The notes under the pieces are model-generated. The model ran no database searches, was not told the DNA's origin, and worked only from the letters and a program-made list of their open reading frames with translations. Positions 31,678 through 36,951 of a DNA stretch of 36,951 nt are shown here, piece by piece; the first letter of the stretch is position 1; each line of letters opens with the position of its first letter. The translations under genes were made by a program, and so were the position numbers. The DNA is taken from assembly GCF_003611735.1 (NCBI RefSeq), contig NZ_RAWG01000069.1, positions 1-36,951 of the forward strand. The letters run 5' to 3'. This DNA is from Corallococcus sicarius. Its GTDB lineage: Bacteria; Myxococcota; Myxococcia; Myxococcales; Myxococcaceae.

Positions 31678-32610
31678 GTGACGTCCAAGCCCGGCCTGAA
31701 CGACGGCTATGTGTATCGCGAGCAGGTGGAGGCCGCCGCCGTGGGGCGCACCGCGCTTGCCTGGATGACGGACCGGTACCGGCACTCCTCCGAAGCCGAG
31801 TGGCGCGCCCGCTTCCTGCGCGGTGAGGTGCAACTGGACGGCGTCACGGCGACGGGCGACGAGGTGCTGCGCGCGCACCAGGAGCTGTGCTGGCACCGCC
31901 CGCCATGGCAGGAGGGCGAGACGCCGGACAGCTTCGAGCTGGTGTACGAGGACGAAGCCCTGCTTGCGGTCATCAAGCCGAGCGGGCTGCCGACGATGCC
32001 GTCCGGAGGCTTCCTCAAGAACACGCTGCTGTCCTTCGTGCGGCTGCGCTGGCCGGAGGCGTCAGCACTGCACCGGCTGGGGCGGGCGACGTCGGGGCTG
32101 GTGCTGTTCTCCCGCACGCGCGAGGCGGCGGCCCGCCTCTCCCTCAGCTGGCGGGAGGGGGATGTGGAGAAGCGCTACCGCGCGCTGTCGGACGGCGTCG
32201 CGGCGCAGGATGACTACGACATCCGCGCGCCCATCGGGCTGGTGCCCCACCCCCTGCTGGGGACCGTGCACGGGGCCAGCGCGCAGGGCAAGGCGTCCAG
32301 CAGCAGCGCCCGCGTGCTGGAGCGGCGCGAAGGGCAGACGCTCTTCGAGGTGCGCATCCACACCGGGCGCCCGGAGCAGATTCGCATCCACCTGGCCTTC
32401 ATCGGGCACCCGCTCGCTGGAGATCCGATGTTCGCGGCGGGGGGACTGCCCCGGGAGCAGGAGCCCGGGCTGCCTGGAGACGGTGGCTACCTGCTCCACG
32501 CGGAGACGCTCGCGTTCACGCACCCCCTCTCAGGGGAGCGCCTGCGACTGCATGCTCCACCGCCGCCCGGTTTGAGGACGGCGGCGGAGTCCTCGGACCC
32601 CGTGGCCTGA
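31678..32610 (+). CDS. RluA-family pseudouridine synthase-like protein
   Basis: A 310-residue protein with a GTG start. An N-terminal S4-like RNA-binding region (~25-75) precedes the RluA catalytic fold (~85-290). Motif I reads HRLGRATSG at 132-140, where canonical family members have HRLD with the nucleophilic Asp; here that position is Gly135. The motif II Tyr is kept (EKRYRAL, ~164-170), and the C-terminal [10 protein letters not shown] replaces the common GRTHQIRVHL. The fold assignment is firm, but the catalytic state is uncertain. The stop lies inside a hairpin (32600-32622). Confidence 0.87.
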   Translation: MTSKPGLNDGYVYREQVEAAAVGRTALAWMTDRYRHSSEAEWRARFLRGEVQLDGVTATGDEVLRAHQELCWHRPPWQEGETPDSFELVYEDEALLAVIKPSGLPTMPSGGFLKNTLLSFVRLRWPEASALHRLGRATSGLVLFSRTREAAARLSLSWREGDVEKRYRALSDGVAAQDDYDIRAPIGLVPHPLLGTVHGASAQGKASSSSARVLERREGQTLFEVRIHTGRPEQIRIHLAFIGHPLAGDPMFAAGGLPREQEPGLPGDGGYLLHAETLAFTHPLSGERLRLHAPPPPGLRTAAESSDPVA

Positions 32611-32622
32611 GCAAGGCCACGG
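32600..32622. terminator. Hairpin overlapping a stop codon
   Basis: CCGTGGCC (32600-32607) pairs perfectly with GGCCACGG (32615-32622) over a 7-base loop that contains the TGA of the RluA-family gene. The convergent cytochrome gene stops at 32631. It probably acts as a bidirectional terminator; there is no T tract. Confidence 0.55.
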
Positions 32623-32630
32623 CCCCGCTC

Positions 32631-34955
32631 CTACGGCCGGATGAGGTTCGTGGGAGGCGCTCCGGTGAGGTTCTCAGTGCTGTCGAAGAGCAGCTGCCCG
32701 ACGTAGTTGAAGTTGTGGGCCCACGCGCCGTGGTCCTTCTGGCTCAGCTGGTAGTTGTGGGCCGCCTGCACGAGGGCCGGGGTGAACGGCGCGAACGCGT
32801 TGGAGGAGACGGCCTCCGTCGCGCTGCAGGTGCCGTTCTTGTCCGTGTCCTTGAAGAAGTACGGATTGGCGTCGCCGTTGTAGCAGATGCCATTGCCCGT
32901 CACCCCGCGCATGGCCGTCAGCAGTCGCGCGGCCATCCCCGCCACCTCCGCCTTCAGGGGCTCGGTGGTGTTCCCGTCCCCGTCGTAGTCCTGCAGGTGG
33001 ACGTTGCGGATCTGCTCCGCCGCGCTCTGGTCCGCGTGGCACGTCTCGCAGCGCGCATTCCACACGTCCGCGACCTTGAACGTGTGGTTCGTCCCTCCAG
33101 GGACATGGCAGCTCGTGCACTGCACCCCGCCCATGTGCGTGAGCCGGCCCGCGTACGTCTTGCTGGGGTACTCGTAGCCAATCCTGGCCAGCGTTCCTTC
33201 ACGCGTCCCGGCGGCCGGCATGTAGTGCACGTTCTGGAAGCGCGGCGTGCCGCCCGCCGCCAGCGCCGTGTCGATGGTGGCCTTGGACGCGCGGCCGATG
33301 TGGCAGTTGGCGCAGAGGTTGTCCTGGCCCGGCAGGTTCACCGTCGTGTTGTCCGGCAGCCACGTCTTCGCGGGGACGAAGACGTCATAGGTGGGCTCGA
33401 AGTTCTCGTGGCAGGTGAAGCACTCCAGGCCGTTGGCGGTCTCCGGCACCGACTGGCCCACGCCGTACTGGACGAAGAACCGGTAGCCCTGCGCGCCGCT
33501 GTGGCAGCGGGAGCAGCTGGCCTGGACCGTCTCGCTCGTGTCCCAGTTGCGGGCCGCCTTGCTGGCGCCGTTGAAGTGGCCCGGATCATTGCGCACGAGC
33601 ATCGACAGGTCGAACGGAGCGGTCAGCCCCGCGTTCAGCGATTGGGTGGAGTCATGCAGCAGCTGGAGGATGTACTTCGCGTTGTGCGCGAACGCGCCCG
33701 GATCCACCTTGGACAGCTGGTAGTTGTAGGCCGCCTTCTGCAGGCGCGGGGTCCAGCTGGCGAACGCGTTGGTGGACACGGACTCCGCCGCGCTGCAGAC
33801 GCCGTCCTTGTCGGTGTCCCGGAACCAGTACGGGTGCGTATTGCCATAGCAGAGGGGCTGGGCCCGCTCCGCGCCGTAGCGCTGGACGCTGGCCAGCAGC
33901 TTCTCCCGCAGGCCCTGGATCTCGAAGTAGATGCCCTCCGCGCGGTTGTTGTCCCCGTCGTAGTCCTGGTTGCGCGAGGCGATCTGCCGGATGTCCCAGG
34001 CCTTCGTGACGTCCGTCACGCCCACGTGGCAGGTGGCGCATTCATCCCAGCGGACCTGGGTGGTGTGCGCGTCATGGCACTCGTTGCACTTGTCGAAGGT
34101 GGGCACGTGGCGGAACCGCGTGTCGTAGACCTGGTTCGGGTACTGGTAGCCGCCGGCGGCCTGGCTTGCGAAGAGCGTCGCGGCCGCGGGGTAGTAGTGG
34201 ATGTTGGTGAATCCCAGCGCCGGGGAGGTGGTGTCCTCGCCCACGACCCCCGCGTCCGCGATCTGCGCGTCAATGTCCTTCCCCGCGGCGCGCCCCTGGT
34301 GACACACCATGCACCGGGCCTCCGCGCCCAGGCCGGTGACCTGCTTGCCGGAAGGGAACGTCACTGCCGTCAGGCTTGCGGCCGCGCTGTCGTGGCACGT
34401 CTCGCAGCGGACCACGGACTGCGTCTTGCCCGGGGCATCCACGCGGCCCGCGGCGGTTCCGTCGCCGCCCAGGTAGTCGACGAAGCCCTCCGAGCTGTGG
34501 CACCTCGCGCAGCTGGTCGGCACGCTGCCCGCCGCGTTCCAGTGCGTGAAGGCCTCGGCGGTGGTGTCCGCGTGCGGCGACATGGACCAGGCGAGGTAGT
34601 AGGGCACCTGGTCGGGATTGACGCCCGCATCGGTGCCGGTGGAGGGCGCGATGACCACCACCGCGTGGCGCCCTTCCAGCCGGGACTGCGCGCCGACGAC
34701 CTTGACGCCGGTCTCACCCGCGCTGACGCCTGTCACGAGCCCGGTGCCGTCCACCGTCGCGATGCCAGGGTTTTCGCTCTCCCACGTGTAGCCCGTGTCG
34801 CTGGCCTCGCGCGTGGTGGCCGTGAGCTGGAGCGTCTGCCCCACCATCACCGAGTGGGCGCCGGAGGTGGTCACCCCCGGGTTGGACGTCTCCAGCTTGG
34901 CGCAAGCGGACAGCGTGAGCGCCAGTCCAACCAGGAGCAGGGCGTGGCGTTTCAT
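32631..34955 (-). CDS. Decaheme c-type cytochrome lipoprotein with Ig-like domain
   Basis: A 774-residue lipoprotein (signal MKRHALLLVGLALTLSAC, Cys18). An Ig-like BIG2 domain spans ~22-105. Ten CXXCH motifs follow at 149, 184, 215, 290, 306, 481, 512, 548, 613 and 636, each covalent heme c. Residues ~146-440 and ~477-764 repeat each other in heme spacing and in the motifs CYxN, DTDKxG, NYQLSxxDxGA and DST, so it is an internally duplicated pentaheme unit. DYDGD (331, 656) and DTDKDG/DTDKNG (380, 703) look like Ca-binding loops. It is expected to sit on the outer surface or in the periplasm and conduct electrons. The ATG at 34955 has GGAGAG upstream. Two other cytochrome genes lie upstream on the same strand. 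Confidence 0.92.
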   Translation of the reverse strand: MKRHALLLVGLALTLSACAKLETSNPGVTTSGAHSVMVGQTLQLTATTREASDTGYTWESENPGIATVDGTGLVTGVSAGETGVKVVGAQSRLEGRHAVVVIAPSTGTDAGVNPDQVPYYLAWSMSPHADTTAEAFTHWNAAGSVPTSCARCHSSEGFVDYLGGDGTAAGRVDAPGKTQSVVRCETCHDSAAASLTAVTFPSGKQVTGLGAEARCMVCHQGRAAGKDIDAQIADAGVVGEDTTSPALGFTNIHYYPAAATLFASQAAGGYQYPNQVYDTRFRHVPTFDKCNECHDAHTTQVRWDECATCHVGVTDVTKAWDIRQIASRNQDYDGDNNRAEGIYFEIQGLREKLLASVQRYGAERAQPLCYGNTHPYWFRDTDKDGVCSAAESVSTNAFASWTPRLQKAAYNYQLSKVDPGAFAHNAKYILQLLHDSTQSLNAGLTAPFDLSMLVRNDPGHFNGASKAARNWDTSETVQASCSRCHSGAQGYRFFVQYGVGQSVPETANGLECFTCHENFEPTYDVFVPAKTWLPDNTTVNLPGQDNLCANCHIGRASKATIDTALAAGGTPRFQNVHYMPAAGTREGTLARIGYEYPSKTYAGRLTHMGGVQCTSCHVPGGTNHTFKVADVWNARCETCHADQSAAEQIRNVHLQDYDGDGNTTEPLKAEVAGMAARLLTAMRGVTGNGICYNGDANPYFFKDTDKNGTCSATEAVSSNAFAPFTPALVQAAHNYQLSQKDHGAWAHNFNYVGQLLFDSTENLTGAPPTNLIRP

Positions 34956-34981
34956 CGGGACTCTCCGGGGGATGAAGTGCT

Positions 34982-35404
34982 TCAAGGTTGGGCGCCTCCG
35001 GCGATCCATGCCAGGAGGGTCTGGTACTCGGTGCTGGTGTCCCGGTAGATGGCCCCGCCGCCGTGGCCCGCGCCCGAGGCCTTGCGCAGCAGGCGGCTGG
35101 CGGGCGGGTTGGACACGTCAATGGACGAGGTCGCCTCCAGGTAGTCCGCCTCGGCGTCGCCGGTCAGCACGAAACCTGTGTCGCCTGCCGCGCCGCCGCT
35201 GCGGTGGCAGGACTGGCAACCGGAGGTCAGGAGCGGATGGATGCTGGCGAAGGAGACGGCCTCTCCGCCATCCCCGCCGCTGCCGCCATCATTCGTGGGT
35301 GAGACGCCCGCATCGGGGGTGGGATCGCCGCGCTGGAAGTCCGCGCAGCCAAGGACCAGGGGAAGCCCCACGGCCAGCATCCGGAGCAGGGAACTAGAAC
35401 TCAA
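34982..35404 (-). CDS. Single-heme planctomycete-type cytochrome lipoprotein
   Basis: A 140-residue lipoprotein with a TTG start. The signal is MSSSSLLRMLAVGLPLVLGC (Cys20), then a Gly/Asp-rich spacer, then one CQSCH heme motif (63-67). The segment SRLLRKASGAGHGGGAIY and LAWIAGGA after it match the planctomycete-type cytochrome c pattern also seen in the neighbouring gene. The TTG overlaps the upstream stop by 11 bases. A later ATG at 35380 would leave no positive residue before the hydrophobic core, so TTG is preferred. It is likely a periplasmic or surface electron carrier. Confidence 0.8.
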   Translation of the reverse strand: MSSSSLLRMLAVGLPLVLGCADFQRGDPTPDAGVSPTNDGGSGGDGGEAVSFASIHPLLTSGCQSCHRSGGAAGDTGFVLTGDAEADYLEATSSIDVSNPPASRLLRKASGAGHGGGAIYRDTSTEYQTLLAWIAGGAQP

Positions 35405-36936
35405 GCGCCACCACCAGTCGGGTGAAGTCGTCCGGGACTTCGTCGGCCTTCTCCAGGTTCCAGTAGTGGAAGAGCCCGGCGCTCAGGCCGCGCCACCGGG
35501 CGACCGCCCCCACGTTGTGCGTGGAGCCGTCGTCCCGGGTGAGGTCGGTCGAGTCGAGGATGAGCCCCCTCCGGTTCCCGAAGGTGCGCAGGCCCTGCCG
35601 GTACTGGAGGTAGAGCCAGTCCCTGGGATGGAAGCGCAGCTGGAGGTAGCTGGCGAAGTGGTAGTAGTCCGCGCCCGGCCCTCCGTAGCCCTCGGCCTCG
35701 CCGCCGGAGACGTCCGCGCGCAGCAGCCCGGCGCCCAGCGAGAAGCGCTCCAGCACCGGCACGCCGCGCGGACGCCACACCGCCACATCCAACGCCTGGA
35801 GGAACAGGCGGCGCCCGAACCCCAGCGAGTTGAAGTAGGGCGAGTACCACACGCTGACGGGCCCCCACGACGCGCCCAACCGCGCCCCGATGCCCAGGCG
35901 CGTCTCGTCGAGCGGCGCGAAGTCGGACTGGAGGTTGAGCACCGCGTCGGCGGTCCTCAGCTGGTAGCCGGCGATGAGGTAGGCGTCGCCGGAGAGGGTC
36001 AGCGGCCCCTGGCGGCGCTGCACGTTCACCGTCAGCCCCTCCCGGGCGAACACCACCGGGAGCACCTTCTGATCAAAGCCCGCGAGTCCGCCGTAGCTGT
36101 GGTGGAAGAGCGGATCTCCACCGAAGGGCACCAGCACCTTGCCGCCCTTGGCGAACACCTTCACCGGCCAGGCCTCGGGGCTGACCCGGACGCCGACCTC
36201 CCAGAACTGCAGCGACAGCATCTCCAGGGTCAGCGTCACCGGATCCGTGGCGGACTGCCGCGTCAGGAAGAGGAACTGGTGATAGCTGCGCAGCGCGTTC
36301 ACGCCCTCGGACTGGAAGGGGTGGTCGTTGTAGTTGCGGCGCTCGTAGTTGAGGTCGAAGCGTCCGTTCAGGCTCAGCGAGCCGAAGACCGGGTAGGTCC
36401 CCAGCGAAATCCCCGCGTGCGGGTTGGCCCCGTGCGGATTGGCCCCGTGCGGGTTGGGCGCGGGCGACGGTTGCGCGGGCGGGTTGGCTGCTGGCGACGA
36501 AGGTACGGGCGCGGAGGCGACGGGCGTGGCTTCGGGGACGGGCCCCTGCGCGCCCGCGTTGATCCACTGGCCCAGCAGCTCCAGCTCCGCGCTTCCCGGC
36601 TCCCATACCGCTCCGCCCGCGTGCGCCTCGCCCTTCGCGCGCTGATAGAGGACGCTGGTCGCGGCGGAGCCGGGCACCACCAGGGGCGACACCGAGCGCA
36701 GGTGCTGCCCGGGATCCGTGCTCGCCACGTAGCGGCTGGAGCCAGCGAACCCCTCCGGGCCGTGACAGCTCTCGCAGCCAGACAGCAGCTGCTCGTGGAC
36801 GCGAGGTGCGAAGCGCAGGGCCTCCGGTGCCGCCGTGGGGGACTCCGTGGGCGGCGACCGGGCAATCACAGCCGGGGCCCCGGGCTCGGCGGTTGTCGCG
36901 GTGGAGGCGGGGGGCTTGGGAGCGCTGTCGCGAGGG
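35394..36936 (-). CDS. Heme c/beta-barrel fusion protein (5'-truncated)
   Basis: At least 513 codons; the frame stays open from the apparent GTG at 36869 to the contig end, so the true N-terminus, probably with a signal peptide, is missing. A planctomycete-type one-heme domain (CESCH, with a late HAGGAVW and LLGQWINAGAQ) comes first. A Pro/Ala-rich linker with three NPHGA-like repeats follows. The remainder (~330 residues) shows alternating aromatic/polar strands and ends in LVVALEF, with the terminal Phe expected for an outer-membrane beta-barrel. The fusion could place a heme at the mouth of a pore. Directly followed by the single-heme lipoprotein and decaheme genes. Confidence 0.85.
36421..36465. 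repeat. Three 15-base tandem units
   Basis: Units GGGTTGGCCCCGTGC, GGATTGGCCCCGTGC and the diverged GGGTTGGGCGCGGGC lie in tandem within the barrel gene. On the minus strand they encode the NPHGA-type linker repeats. They are in frame, so unit number can vary without breaking the gene. Confidence 0.75.
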
Positions 36937-36951
36937 CTGTCTCTTATACAC
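36937..36951. other. Sequencing-adapter remnant (Tn5/Nextera mosaic end)
   Basis: The final 15 bases, CTGTCTCTTATACAC, equal the first 15 bases of the Tn5 mosaic end used in Nextera libraries. This is very likely not genomic. Translated on the minus strand it starts the well-known artefact MYKRQ. Confidence 0.95.

Noticed and set aside
36073-36951. Minus-strand protein starting MYKRQ
   Set aside because: Its first codons come from the mosaic-end adapter and the rest is out of frame with the heme/barrel gene.

Overview
The window looks like a contig from a GC-rich myxobacterium, most likely Myxococcaceae (Myxococcus/Corallococcus type). The evidence is strong third-position G/C in every gene, a hybrid NRPS-PKS megasynthase, many lipoproteins and Tat exports, DUF1501/DUF1800 and planctomycete-type cytochrome domains, and a Tad-like pseudopilin operon. 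Genus is inferred from gene style only. The last 15 bases (36937-36951) match the start of the Tn5/Nextera mosaic end, so genomic sequence probably stops at 36936.

Layout. (1) 1-11092, all on the minus strand: LysR regulator, NYN-domain protein, DUF885 metallohydrolase, membrane-anchored alpha/beta hydrolase, then a 2,247-residue A-PCP-KS-AT-ACP-aminotransferase synthase. The next assembly-line gene starts in a 4-base overlap at the window edge. (2) 11087-15887: regulator/target units, namely LysR with a lipoprotein metallo-beta-lactamase fold enzyme, a GlxA-type AraC regulator with two small membrane proteins, and LysR with an NAD-binding epimerase-like protein. (3) 15898-19105: a DUF1800 lipoprotein and a Tat-exported DUF1501 protein behind a good sigma70-like promoter. 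(4) 19293-21333: a membrane protein and two divergent secreted proteins that look like distant paralogues. (5) 21342-26009: five overlapping or closely spaced genes for TadE/TadG/Flp-like pseudopilins and an anchored partner, without a local ATPase, platform or secretin. (6) 26104-32610: TetR with an SDR and repeated operators, a Cys-rich secreted protein, LysR with an EamA exporter, a ureidoglycolate lyase with an LCMT-type methyltransferase, and an RluA-family protein lacking the usual catalytic Asp. (7) 32631-36936: a c-type cytochrome cluster with a heme/beta-barrel fusion truncated by the contig end, a one-heme lipoprotein, and a ten-heme lipoprotein built from a duplicated five-heme unit.

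The most distinctive systems are the synthase, whose domain order predicts a vicinal-diamine starter unit (proline plus malonate, then transamination), and the porin/cytochrome cluster, which could carry electrons across the outer membrane. No tRNA, rRNA, CRISPR array or insertion sequence was seen. No stretch over 300 bases lacks a gene.
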